Positions 52,583-60,831 of a stretch of DNA of 64,000 bases are shown piece by piece. How positions within the stretch are numbered: position 1 is the first letter of the stretch; the number at the start of each line of letters is the position of its first letter. The position numbers were made by a program, and so were the translations under genes. The stretch lies in assembly GCA_031286695.1 (NCBI GenBank), contig JAITTY010000011.1:372001-436000 (forward strand). Reading direction: 5' to 3'. A model generated the notes under the pieces. The model did no database searches, was not told the DNA's origin, and saw only the letters and a list, made by a program, of their open reading frames with translations. Source of the DNA: Sphingobacterium sp. (GTDB lineage Bacteria > Bacteroidota > Bacteroidia > Sphingobacteriales > Sphingobacteriaceae).

Positions 52583-54022
52583 ATGAAGAAAAAATCCAAG
52601 TCGACTTGGTGTATTTTTTCATGTGTATTCATCCTGGTTTTAGCCGCAATGCCGTCGTGCAAAAAACACGCAAAACTTCCCGATGAAAACGATGAAACAA
52701 TTCATGCGGTAAAATTCAAAATCAAGGATTTTGAAGCGATTGTTACTCCCCTAAAAAGACAATCATCCAATGCAAAGCGAGCAACCCTGAATGGCGCAGC
52801 ATCCGAAGACCACCTTCTGTACCATTGGACGTTTGACAATAGCAACACTGTTCCTGAAGTGGCACTCGATGAAGCTGTTTTGATCGATTACGACGATGGA
52901 AAGACGAACTATGATTTTCTTGGCGGTTGGCCTACATCTGGAAAAGCCATTAACTTCAAAGGAGGCAAAGAGATCCTAGTCAAAATCCCTACCACAGGTA
53001 TTCATTCCTTAGGCAACTGGACCTTTGATGTCAATAGCTCGAGTACGGGGCCAAGGGCACTACTCGTGAGTTATTCTCTGGATAAGGGGAGTAGTTTTTC
53101 CGTGCTCTCAGACACGGTCAAGTATCCACCGGATCTATCACTTTCAGCTAAATTCCCCGTAAGTGCGTCGTTGGGGGGTATTTCTATTGGCAATAGCAAG
53201 GAGCTTTGGTTGAAAATTTCATTATTTGCAGGTAACCGGGATGGGGGAGTGGGTTACAGTCCAACGACGGGTACGTTTAAGATGGATAACTTGATGATTT
53301 ACGGACAAGTCAACCCCGCCGCTTTGCCCAGCAAGTTTTACTATCATGTGTTCGATGCAAAATCGAAGGCGATGGTCAAATCTGGCGTGCTTAATTCGCA
53401 GGAAACTTTTGATGTTGAATTGCCAAATGGAACCTATTACCTGAGTCTGATTGCTAAAAATTCGACATTACCGCTGATCATGGCAGAGGCTGTGGATTTT
53501 GAGCATTTTTACACTACGAATGCTTTTTCTGAACAATCTGCGGAGTTATTTGCTGGTCGGGACACTTTTGAAGTGAAGGGGGAGCTAGAGCGGGTCCTTA
53601 ACTTAAACCGGATTTACAGCGAAGTTAAGTTGAGCTTTACAGACAGCGAAGATCTAAGTGTGATCGACAGTATTCAGGTGAAGCAGCTTCATCCTGCATT
53701 TCATTATTATCCTTTTATGACGCATAGTAACGATCAGGTTGACGAAAGTGTGCTGACTGTTGTTCCCCATTTCACAGCAGCAGATCAAAGCTTTGCTTTT
53801 AATCAATTTATGGGCTATTATCTCGATAACAAGGCTATTAGATATCAGTTCCGAGTTTTTAAAGACGGCCAACTGCTGCGTACATTTGAATTGGGAAGCG
53901 AAATCCGAAATAATGTTCAAATACAGTTTAAGGGCAAATTGCTGGAGACAGCCAATGGGAATTTGGGTTTTCAGGTCGTGAAGAACGAACAGTGGGACGA
54001 TCATATTGTGATCGAATACTAG
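52583..54022 (+). CDS. Hypothetical lipoprotein following the M64 peptidase
   Basis: A 479-residue lipoprotein with lipobox MPSC and a long beta-rich body. It includes a segment resembling a concanavalin/jelly-roll or choice-of-anchor domain (LLYHWTFDNSNTVPEVAL, DYDDGKTNYDFLGGW, GTFKMDNLMIYG) and a second beta domain (FDVELPNGTYYLSLIAKN). I do not recognise a named family. The position after the peptidase and the shared strand suggest a common mRNA interrupted by the inverted repeat. It could be a surface partner or substrate-binding protein; that is a guess. Confidence 0.75.
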   Translation: MKKKSKSTWCIFSCVFILVLAAMPSCKKHAKLPDENDETIHAVKFKIKDFEAIVTPLKRQSSNAKRATLNGAASEDHLLYHWTFDNSNTVPEVALDEAVLIDYDDGKTNYDFLGGWPTSGKAINFKGGKEILVKIPTTGIHSLGNWTFDVNSSSTGPRALLVSYSLDKGSSFSVLSDTVKYPPDLSLSAKFPVSASLGGISIGNSKELWLKISLFAGNRDGGVGYSPTTGTFKMDNLMIYGQVNPAALPSKFYYHVFDAKSKAMVKSGVLNSQETFDVELPNGTYYLSLIAKNSTLPLIMAEAVDFEHFYTTNAFSEQSAELFAGRDTFEVKGELERVLNLNRIYSEVKLSFTDSEDLSVIDSIQVKQLHPAFHYYPFMTHSNDQVDESVLTVVPHFTAADQSFAFNQFMGYYLDNKAIRYQFRVFKDGQLLRTFELGSEIRNNVQIQFKGKLLETANGNLGFQVVKNEQWDDHIVIEY

Positions 54023-54070
54023 CACAGTTATTGTACTTAGCATCTAGCCGCCCTACATCTATTAAAAACA

Positions 54071-54098
54071 AAAAGGTGTCCAGCAATGGACACCTTTT
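54071..54098. terminator. Bidirectional terminator between lipoprotein and glyS genes
   Basis: AAAAGGTGTCC and GGACACCTTTT form a perfect 11-bp stem with a six-base loop between two convergent genes. Confidence 0.9.
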
Positions 54099-54115
54099 CT
54101 GTTATAGCGATTTGA

Positions 54116-55585
54116 CTATATTAATTTTTTAAGCAGGGTGTTCCAGCCAGCCAAGTCATTCAATATTTTTTCAAGATCGGCAATGGCCACACGTTCCTGT
54201 ACCATCGTGTCACGGTGACGGATGGTTACGGTGTTGTCTTCCAGTGAATCGTAATCGACGGTGATACAGATTGGTGTTCCGATTGCATCTTGACGACGGT
54301 AACGTTTTCCAATGGCATCTTTTTCGTCATATTGAACGTTGTAATCCAATTTTAACGTATTTAGGATCTCACGTGCTTTTTCTGGTAAACCATCTTTTTT
54401 GGTCAATGGTAAAATTGCAGCTTTTACCGGTGCCAATGCTGGTGGAAATTTCAATACAACACGAGAATCTTGTTTTTCTGCTGTAGAAAGATCTTCCGTT
54501 ACCAGAGAGTTACATAATACAGTCAAGAAAAGTCGGTCCAATCCAATTGAAGTTTCAATTACATATGGAATATAGTTTTGATTGATTTCAGGATCAAAAT
54601 ATTGCATTTTCTTTTTAGAAAATTCCTGATGTTGTTTCAAGTCAAAATCGGTACGCGAGTGGATACCTTCAACTTCTTTGAATCCGAATGGGAAGTTGAA
54701 TTCAATATCAACTGCAGCATTTGCATAATGCGCTAATTTATCGTGGTCGTGGTAACGGTAGTTGGATGGGTCGAAACCTAATGCCAGATGCCATTTTAAA
54801 CGCGTTTCTTTCCATTTATTATACCATTCTAATTCCGTACCCGGGCGGCAGAAAAATTGCATTTCCATTTGCTCGAATTCACGCATACGCATGATAAACT
54901 GACGTGCAATTACTTCGTTACGGAAAGCTTTACCAATTTGGGCGATACCAAAAGGAATTTTCATACGTCCTGTCTTTTGAACGTTCAGGAAGTTGACGAA
55001 AATACCTTGTGCAGTTTCGGGGCGAAGATAAACCTGATCGGCTCCATCGGCCATAGCACCCATCTGAGTGGCAAACATCAAATTAAATTGACGTACTTCA
55101 GTCCAGTTTTTGGTACCTGAAACCGGACATACGATATTATGTTCTTCAATGATGGTTTTTAGTCCAGCTAGATCGTCTGCATTCAATGCGGTATTCAAAG
55201 CGTCTAATAGTGCAGCAGCTTCAGCTGTCTTGCCATCTGCTTCATAACGTGCAATCTTATCTTCGATCAATTGATCAGCACGGTAACGTTTTTTTGAATC
55301 CTTGTTGTCGATCATCGGATCATTGAATCCATCAACGTGACCAGATGCTTTCCATGTCGTAGGGTGCATGAAAATTGCGGCATCAATACCAACAATGTTT
55401 TCGTGCAATTGCACCATGGATTTCCACCAATAAGTCTTTAGGTTGTTTTTTAATTCCGAACCTAATTGACCGTAATCGTAGACGGCACTTAATCCGTCAT
55501 ATATTTCGCTCGATTGAAATACAAAACCGTATTCCTTCGCGTGTGATACTACACTTTTGAAAAAGTCGTCTGTCTGTTTGCTCAT
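54116..55585 (-). CDS. glyS: Glycine--tRNA ligase (single-chain dimeric type)
   Basis: A 489-residue class II aminoacyl-tRNA synthetase charging tRNA-Gly, of the eukaryote/Bacteroidota homodimeric kind. Motif 1 and catalytic segments are visible: YDYGQLGSELKNNL, LRPETAQGIFVNF (substrate-binding), FGIAQIGKAFRNEV (motif 2), REFEQMEMQFF, and ETSIGLDRLFLTV (motif 3). A C-terminal anticodon-binding domain (APVKAAILPLTKKDGL, GKRYRRQDAIGTPICITVDY) completes it. It starts at ATG 55585; earlier codons begin with TTG. Confidence 0.97.
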   Translation of the reverse strand: MSKQTDDFFKSVVSHAKEYGFVFQSSEIYDGLSAVYDYGQLGSELKNNLKTYWWKSMVQLHENIVGIDAAIFMHPTTWKASGHVDGFNDPMIDNKDSKKRYRADQLIEDKIARYEADGKTAEAAALLDALNTALNADDLAGLKTIIEEHNIVCPVSGTKNWTEVRQFNLMFATQMGAMADGADQVYLRPETAQGIFVNFLNVQKTGRMKIPFGIAQIGKAFRNEVIARQFIMRMREFEQMEMQFFCRPGTELEWYNKWKETRLKWHLALGFDPSNYRYHDHDKLAHYANAAVDIEFNFPFGFKEVEGIHSRTDFDLKQHQEFSKKKMQYFDPEINQNYIPYVIETSIGLDRLFLTVLCNSLVTEDLSTAEKQDSRVVLKFPPALAPVKAAILPLTKKDGLPEKAREILNTLKLDYNVQYDEKDAIGKRYRRQDAIGTPICITVDYDSLEDNTVTIRHRDTMVQERVAIADLEKILNDLAGWNTLLKKLI

Positions 55586-55591
55586 AAGTGG

Positions 55592-55599
55592 CAAATATA
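55592..55599 (-). promoter_or_regulatory. -7 element immediately before glyS
   Basis: CAAATATA (minus TATATTTG) is a perfect TAnnTTTG ending 6 nt before the ATG, implying a leaderless or almost leaderless transcript. Confidence 0.35.
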
Positions 55600-55648
55600 A
55601 ATATTAGTTTTAGATTTTAGATATAAGATTCGTGATAAGAGGTATTCT

Positions 55649-56110
55649 TTAAATGCCTAAATCACGGATCTGCTGGGACGCATTTTTGTTGTCTACTTTT
55701 TTGATGATATGCTGGATAATGCCATCTGCATCAATCACAAAAGTGGTACGTGCTGTGCCCATATACTTTTTGCCATACATGTTCTTTTCGACCCATACAC
55801 CATAGGCCTCTACAAGGCTCTTGTCTTCATCTACAAGCAGCTGAAAAGGAAGCTCATGTTTACTGATGAATTTTTGGTGCGATGCCTCCCCATCTACACT
55901 TACGCCGATGATTTCAAAACCATCTTTTTTCAAAGACTGATAATTGTCTCTGAAATTGCAAGCTTCTGTCGTGCATCCTGGTGTATTGTCTTTCGGATAA
56001 AAGTATAGAATAACTTTTTTCCCTTTAAAATCTGAAAGATGGACTGTTTCACCATTTTGATTTTTTGCACTGAAATCCGGTGCTTGCTGTCCTATTTCTA
56101 GTGTTGCCAT
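55649..56110 (-). CDS. bcp: Thioredoxin-dependent peroxiredoxin (BCP type)
   Basis: A 153-residue atypical 2-Cys peroxiredoxin that reduces organic hydroperoxides. Peroxidatic C46 and resolving C51 lie in DNTPGCTTEACNFRD, the same positions as in E. coli Bcp. The PDFSAKNQNG and TARTTFVIDADG segments complete the fold. It lies 63 bp upstream of glyS on the same strand, but glyS has its own -7 element. Confidence 0.96.
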   Translation of the reverse strand: MATLEIGQQAPDFSAKNQNGETVHLSDFKGKKVILYFYPKDNTPGCTTEACNFRDNYQSLKKDGFEIIGVSVDGEASHQKFISKHELPFQLLVDEDKSLVEAYGVWVEKNMYGKKYMGTARTTFVIDADGIIQHIIKKVDNKNASQQIRDLGI

Positions 56111-56184
56111 ATTACATTGTATTTAGTCGATTAAGATACGATTAATCTCTTGAACCCCCTGATTTATTGCCAAAAATTAGGGAT

Positions 56185-57909
56185 CTACCTCATAAAAGAA
56201 GCTTCGTATGTCTTTAAATTCCCTTTGTTGTCTTTCACTTCGAGTTTAAACTCATGTCGGCCACTGCTTAAGTCGGGTTCGAAGTCGTGCCAGATATGTC
56301 TCGTTTTGGGGTCGTATTTCATTAATGCCCATTTCCCGTCGATATAGGCATCAAAAGTATCTATTCCCGAGAGATTGTCACTAATGGTAAAGTCGATCGA
56401 TCGCTGTGCCCCAACATTCTTTCCATCGGTCAGGTTGCGTGCCACAATGTTTGGAGCTATGGTATCCACAGCAACATAAAAGCCACCAAATTCGCGAACA
56501 TTGGCGACTACCCAGCCATTTTCATATTTGCCACCCTGTGCCCCACCATCGGAAGAAACAATCAATGCCTTGTCATAAAGATTTTCAGACAGGGTATAGT
56601 CCGGTTTAATCATGAGTTTGTAGTATCCGAAGACTGGTGTATAAGCATTGTGAATATAGTGCATTGCCGAATAGCCTCTTGCCGGTTTTGCTCCTTGCGA
56701 ATAATTGAAATAAAGGTCGTCGTACAATATATTTTTACCCATGTAAATACGGGCATTCTCCGCTTCATATTTGTTTTCGTCTGCATAGTGGAACATTTTG
56801 AGGCCTGTAGCACTTGTGCGGCTGATGGAAAGTGAGGGATTGTTTTGTACCTTAAAATTCAGTTCGCTCCTATTTCCTTGGACATCTTTGACAACATATT
56901 TCACGTCATGAACCTCATTGTCCTTGAGTTCGATTTTACCCAAATTGTCCAAGTTTTTATAGATGTTGATTGGATTGTTTGGATCCTTAAAACTTTTTTG
57001 AACACGTACACCAGACTTCTTTAAGTAGGGATAGTCTATATACGATTGGATAGCCCGTGTTTGGTCGAAAGGAATGGATTCGAATAGTACAGTGCTGATG
57101 TTTTTGTTGTCCAAAAAGAGTTCAATGGAATAGACGCCATAAGTAAATGAGATACCACTACGTTTGTCGACGGTGTTGATCCCCAGGCCGAAAGTCCCAT
57201 TAACGGGTATTGGAGCTGTGCTGGCTAAGCTATAGGTGCCATTACCAGCAGATTTGATGGTTTGATGCCTGCGAGGCGTATTTTCATCAAATAATTCGGT
57301 GCCTAAGTCATAGACTGTCATGCCGCGGATGATCGGTTTGACACCATCAGGAAAGAGCAAGCCAAACAATTGTGGATTGAGTGGTAGCTGTGCCTTGGTG
57401 TCGCGGATTTCAAAATGAAGGTGTGGACCCGCAGAGCCGCCGGTATTACCTGAATTAGCAATAAATTCGCCTTTTTTTACCAAGACCTGATTTGGCTTGA
57501 GAAATACGTCCACATCAAAACGTTTCTGTTTGTATTGTTCGTCCTTGATAATTTTGGCTAGATCTGCATTGAAGCTTTCCAAATGCATGTATACAGATGT
57601 GTAGCCATTTGGATGATCGATATATACATAATTGCCCCCGCCGCCTATTTGTACCCGAACACGTGATACAAATCCTTCCGCTGCTGCATGCACTGGTATA
57701 TTGATGCGTTGTTGTGTTCGGTAATCGTCCCCACCATGAAAATGTGTTGCCCGTAATTCACCGAATGACCCTGAGGCTTGCGGAGCAATATCCATCGGAC
57801 GTACAAAATAGTTCTGCGGATAATTGTGGCTTTTAATAATATCTTGTCCCTGGCTTAAGCCTATCATGCAGGCCAACAGGGCGAATAATGCCGTTGTTTT
57901 TTTCATCAT
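56185..57909 (-). CDS. M23 family metallopeptidase with long C-terminal beta region
   Basis: A 574-residue exported peptidase. The signal peptide ends near GLSQGQ. The lysostaphin-type domain at about 45-175 has HFHGGDDY (His58, Asp62), VYMHLES, and the GPHLHFE pair (His163, His165), so it should cleave peptidoglycan cross-links. About 400 further residues are beta-sandwich-like (Ig-type), a fusion common in Bacteroidota, possibly for wall or protein binding. It begins 12 bp after the FAH-family gene and is probably co-transcribed. Confidence 0.92.
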   Translation of the reverse strand: MMKKTTALFALLACMIGLSQGQDIIKSHNYPQNYFVRPMDIAPQASGSFGELRATHFHGGDDYRTQQRINIPVHAAAEGFVSRVRVQIGGGGNYVYIDHPNGYTSVYMHLESFNADLAKIIKDEQYKQKRFDVDVFLKPNQVLVKKGEFIANSGNTGGSAGPHLHFEIRDTKAQLPLNPQLFGLLFPDGVKPIIRGMTVYDLGTELFDENTPRRHQTIKSAGNGTYSLASTAPIPVNGTFGLGINTVDKRSGISFTYGVYSIELFLDNKNISTVLFESIPFDQTRAIQSYIDYPYLKKSGVRVQKSFKDPNNPINIYKNLDNLGKIELKDNEVHDVKYVVKDVQGNRSELNFKVQNNPSLSISRTSATGLKMFHYADENKYEAENARIYMGKNILYDDLYFNYSQGAKPARGYSAMHYIHNAYTPVFGYYKLMIKPDYTLSENLYDKALIVSSDGGAQGGKYENGWVVANVREFGGFYVAVDTIAPNIVARNLTDGKNVGAQRSIDFTISDNLSGIDTFDAYIDGKWALMKYDPKTRHIWHDFEPDLSSGRHEFKLEVKDNKGNLKTYEASFMR

Positions 57910-57921
57910 GCTATTTCCCTA

Positions 57922-58533
57922 CTATTTGATTTTACAGCTAAACATCTTCTGTTCGCCAATGAAACCTTCTAATAAATCGCCGATAGCTACAGAGCCAACA
58001 CCCACTGGAGTACCTGTGTAAATCAAGTCCCCTTTGCGGAGAGTAATAAATTTGGAGGTATACACAATCAGATCTTCGTAGGAGAAAATCATATCCTTAG
58101 TATTTCCTTGTTGTACCGTTTGTCCATTTTGTTGCAGGGAGAAATCAATCGAATTCACGTCTGCTAGTTCCTCCTTTGGAATCAAGTTGCTGATTACTGC
58201 CGAATGGTCAAATGCTTTTGCCAATTCCCAGGGAAGGCTTTTTGCTTTTAGTTCTTGCTGTACATCCCTTGCAGTGAAATCAATTCCCAAACCGACGGCA
58301 TCGAAGTAAGTTGATGCAAACTTTGGTGTCACATGTTTCCCTTCTTTACAGACCCGGAGGACAACTTCGGTTTCAAACTGAATATTTTTGGAGAATTCGG
58401 GATAATAGAAATCTTTGTTATCCTTTAATACCGCAGTATCGGGTTTTAAAAATATAATGGGATTCTCGGGGACTGGATTATTGAGTTCTTTAGCGTGGTC
58501 GATGTAATTGCGACCGATTGCAATTATTTTCAT
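57922..58533 (-). CDS. Fumarylacetoacetate hydrolase family protein
   Basis: A 203-residue metal-dependent enzyme of the FAH superfamily. The ATG at 58533 gives the normal start MKIIAIGRNYIDHAKEL. Metal-binding residues are visible in FETEVVLRVCKEG (two acidic ligands) and GLGIDFTARDVQ (Asp); the C-terminal GDLIYTGTPVGVG loop is typical. Members include acylpyruvate hydrolase and oxaloacetate decarboxylase/tautomerase (FAHD1-like), which this length fits. The frame continues open for 38 codons upstream, Lys/Arg/Glu-rich, beginning with TTG; I consider that non-coding or leftover. It heads the pair with the M23 gene. Confidence 0.88.
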   Translation of the reverse strand: MKIIAIGRNYIDHAKELNNPVPENPIIFLKPDTAVLKDNKDFYYPEFSKNIQFETEVVLRVCKEGKHVTPKFASTYFDAVGLGIDFTARDVQQELKAKSLPWELAKAFDHSAVISNLIPKEELADVNSIDFSLQQNGQTVQQGNTKDMIFSYEDLIVYTSKFITLRKGDLIYTGTPVGVGSVAIGDLLEGFIGEQKMFSCKIK

Positions 58534-58916
58534 GATATAAATTTTTAAGGCGATTGAGCTTTCAGATTTCTTGGCAAGCGCTTTAGCTCGACGTTCATCG
58601 CATCTATCTTTTAAGCGGTATTCCTTCTTTTTAGCTTGCTCCAACAAACTTAATAAATGTCCAAAGCTTATCCAAAAATGAAGGAAAACAACAGGTATTT
58701 CAGGATAAGATAACGCATTACCAAAGTAATCTTTTATATAGGGTTTACTTAGGGTTAGTTTAGGGTTTAGTTAGGGTTTGTTTAGGTAAAAGCTAATGAA
58801 ACCCTAACTAAAATCTAACTTAATTCTAATTTATAACTAAACTAATGAAAACATTAATACCTATTATTTGTTAAGGGGTAGAGTAGATTATTGAATTAAA
58901 ATAAAAAGCTTAAAAA
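58534..58916. other. Intergenic region upstream of the DUF6266 gene
   Basis: This 383-bp gap holds the phased 11-nt array (58738-58840). A degenerate -7-like TATTATTTG lies at 58862-58870, and an open minus-strand frame extends beyond the FAH start to 58647. No RNA gene is recognised. Confidence 0.5.
58738..58840. repeat. Phased 11-nt array of TTAGGG then CTAA motifs
   Basis: TTAGGG occurs at 58749, 58760 and 58771 and as TTAGGT at 58782, with a decayed ATAGGG at 58738, every 11 nt. CTAA then occurs at 58793, 58804, 58815, 58826 and 58837, continuing the same 11-nt phase in inverse orientation. The inner arms form a perfect 14-bp inverted repeat (TTTAGTTAGGGTTT at 58766-58779, inverse at 58799-58812). 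The left units are well preserved and the right ones more varied. The array ends about 75 nt before the DUF6266 ATG. Confidence 0.8.
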
Positions 58917-59552
58917 ATGGGAATATTAGAAGATGGTCCAAATGGTGGTTTTCGAGGGAAAGTAGGTTCAGTATATGGCTATAATCTCAATGGAAAATGT
59001 GTTATACGCGGTGCGCGTAGAAAGAGTACGAAGCCACCAACCCCGGCCCAATTGGCGCATCGCGAGAAAATAAAACTGAGTAGCGTTTTCTGCCGATGGA
59101 TAAAGCCTATTGTTAACTTTGGATATCAATTTGAAGAAACTAAAAACTCAGGGCGAGGGAAATTTCAGCTTGCACAGCAGCGTGTTTTCAAAAATGCGAT
59201 TGATGTGGATGCTACAAATAAACCATTTATTAATTTGGAAAAAGTGCAGGTGTTTGTTGGGGAGCTTATGTCGCCCGAAGGTGTTCAGGCCCGTTGGGAA
59301 GAAGGTCTGCTGAAATTATCCTGGATACCGAATCCAAAATACAAGGATAGCTTGTTTAAGTTAAATCTAGCCTTGGTCAGTCTGGATAGGGAGGTGGATC
59401 TCCGGATGGCAATTGCGGATGCAGCGGAGGGGGAATGTGCGGTAAATATCCCGGTCTTTGAACGTGAAAAGTTTGATTATCACGTATACATCGGTTTTTG
59501 GGATACTTACAGTGGTGCATTCTCAAATTCGACCTATTGTGGCGTCATTTAA
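58917..59552 (+). CDS. DUF6266 family protein
   Basis: A 211-residue cytoplasmic protein without signal peptide. The N-terminal block GGFRGKVGSVYGYNLNGKCV and the following RGARRKSTKPPTPAQLAHRE, then RWIKPIVNFGYQ, are the conserved core of DUF6266, a family of unknown function found in Bacteroidota, often as several paralogues per genome. The remainder is beta-rich (VQARWEEGLLKLSWIPNPK, YHVYIGFWDTYSGAFSNST). The basic N-terminus (GARRKSTK) could contact nucleic acid, which is a guess. A phased repeat array lies directly upstream. It is followed by a HAD gene 36 bp later on the same strand. Confidence 0.85.
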   Translation: MGILEDGPNGGFRGKVGSVYGYNLNGKCVIRGARRKSTKPPTPAQLAHREKIKLSSVFCRWIKPIVNFGYQFEETKNSGRGKFQLAQQRVFKNAIDVDATNKPFINLEKVQVFVGELMSPEGVQARWEEGLLKLSWIPNPKYKDSLFKLNLALVSLDREVDLRMAIADAAEGECAVNIPVFEREKFDYHVYIGFWDTYSGAFSNSTYCGVI

Positions 59553-59588
59553 TAGGATTTTTCAGCGTACTTGTGTATCTTTAACACT

Positions 59589-60248
59589 ATGAATAAAATA
59601 CAGGCAGTATTGTTTGATCTGGACGGTACGTTAATTGATTCGGAATATTTCTATTTCAAAAATTGGGCACCGATATTAAAACAAGAATTTGACTTATTGA
59701 TCAATTACGAAGATTGGATTCGGGATTTTGCAGGACATACTTTAGCACATAATGTCAAGCGGCTTACCGAGGACTATGGCTACGACGTGACGGAAGAACA
59801 TATGTGGAAGCGTACACGTGCAGCTTATGCCGATTCTAACATGAGTGATATTGAATTGATGCCCGGAGCACAAGAAATTTTAGCTTTTTTGAAAGCCCAA
59901 GGTATCCGTATCGGACTTGTCACATCGAGTTATCGCAGTACGGTAGACACGGTTTTGGGAAAACATGGGCTCTTGGATTATTTTGAATTTTTTGTTACCC
60001 GCGAACGTGTGGAGGTTCCAAAACCCGACCCTGAACCCTATCGTTTGGCTTTGACAATGCTAGATTTGCCAGCTAAATACTGTGTGGCTATCGAGGACAC
60101 TATTACTGGTAGTAAATCAGCTTTGGGCGCAGGTATGCAGTTGATTGCAGTTACGAAACAGGAAGTGGAACGCGCTAGACTAACAGCTGTTGATAACATT
60201 GTGGAAAACTTATCTGAGGCAAAAGCCCTGTTGACGCAGTGGATTTGA
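59589..60248 (+). CDS. HAD-superfamily phosphatase/phosphomutase (subfamily IA)
   Basis: A 219-residue HAD hydrolase. Motif I is VLFDLDGTLIDSE with the nucleophilic Asp, motif II VTSSYRS, motif III the VPKPDPEPY lysine, and motif IV VAIEDTITGSKSA. The helical C1 cap (about 20-85) is of the beta-phosphoglucomutase/phosphoglycolate phosphatase type. Substrate specificity cannot be set from sequence. The ATG at 59589 is used; upstream codons in frame add six residues without homology. Confidence 0.9.
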   Translation: MNKIQAVLFDLDGTLIDSEYFYFKNWAPILKQEFDLLINYEDWIRDFAGHTLAHNVKRLTEDYGYDVTEEHMWKRTRAAYADSNMSDIELMPGAQEILAFLKAQGIRIGLVTSSYRSTVDTVLGKHGLLDYFEFFVTRERVEVPKPDPEPYRLALTMLDLPAKYCVAIEDTITGSKSALGAGMQLIAVTKQEVERARLTAVDNIVENLSEAKALLTQWI

Positions 60249-60335
60249 GGGTTGTAAAATAATTTAATCGTTTTAGCATTTGTATTTTTATTCGGATATA
60301 TGTAATATTACCGAATTGTTAAGGGAACTCTGATT

Positions 60336-60824
60336 ATGAACCGTAGAACCGCAATAAAGCAATTTTTCATTATAGCTGGGGGATTGACAATTTTGTCGTC
60401 TTGTCTGAATGATGGAGGTGCATCGATTGTATTGAATAAGTTGAAGATCTCGGCGGAAGATGAACAATTTTTGGGCGATCTGGCCAACATCCTGATTCCG
60501 AAATCGGATACCCCAGGAGGAAAGGATCTGAACTTGCATCTTTTCGTTATCAAAATGGTAGATGATTGTGAGTCGCCAGAGAATCAGGCTAAATTTGTCG
60601 CTGGTTTCAACAAGTTGAGAAAACAGCTGAATTTAGCAAATAGTAAAGAGACGGAGGCCGCATTGGCTGGATTGAAAGACAAAACCGACGAGAAAGCTTT
60701 TTTTGATATTTTCAAATCGCGTGCAGTTCAGGGTTATATGAACTCAGAATATGTGATGAAGAATAAGGTGATTTATAAACTTATTCCAGGTCCGTACAAT
60801 GGTGCGGTAAAAGTAAAGGCATAA
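60336..60824 (+). CDS. Gluconate 2-dehydrogenase subunit 3-like protein
   Basis: A 162-residue exported small subunit with a twin-arginine signal (MNRRTAIKQFFIIAGG) that ends in a lipobox-like LSSC. The body matches the gluconate 2-dehydrogenase subunit 3 family: AEDEQFLGDLANILIPKSDT, a DLNLHLFVIKMVDDC segment, and YVMKNKVIYKLIPGPYNG. This subunit accompanies an FAD oxidoreductase and is exported with it through Tat. It is 7 bp before the GMC gene, so the two form a complex-encoding unit; no cytochrome subunit gene is seen. Confidence 0.9.
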   Translation: MNRRTAIKQFFIIAGGLTILSSCLNDGGASIVLNKLKISAEDEQFLGDLANILIPKSDTPGGKDLNLHLFVIKMVDDCESPENQAKFVAGFNKLRKQLNLANSKETEAALAGLKDKTDEKAFFDIFKSRAVQGYMNSEYVMKNKVIYKLIPGPYNGAVKVKA

Positions 60825-60831
60825 ATAGCAG

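Noticed and set aside
58534..58647. 38-codon upstream extension of the FAH-family gene
   Set aside because: It begins with TTG, the family starts at MKIIAIGRNY, and no homologous domain is recognised; it is treated as non-coding.
58741..58790. TTAGGG repeats resembling a telomere
   Set aside because: The motif is spaced by 11 nt with variable filler, is only four to five units long, and is followed by inverse copies; it is internal to a chromosome-like gene order.
58738..58840. CRISPR array
   Set aside because: The repeat unit is 11 nt with no unique spacers of typical length, and no cas genes are present.
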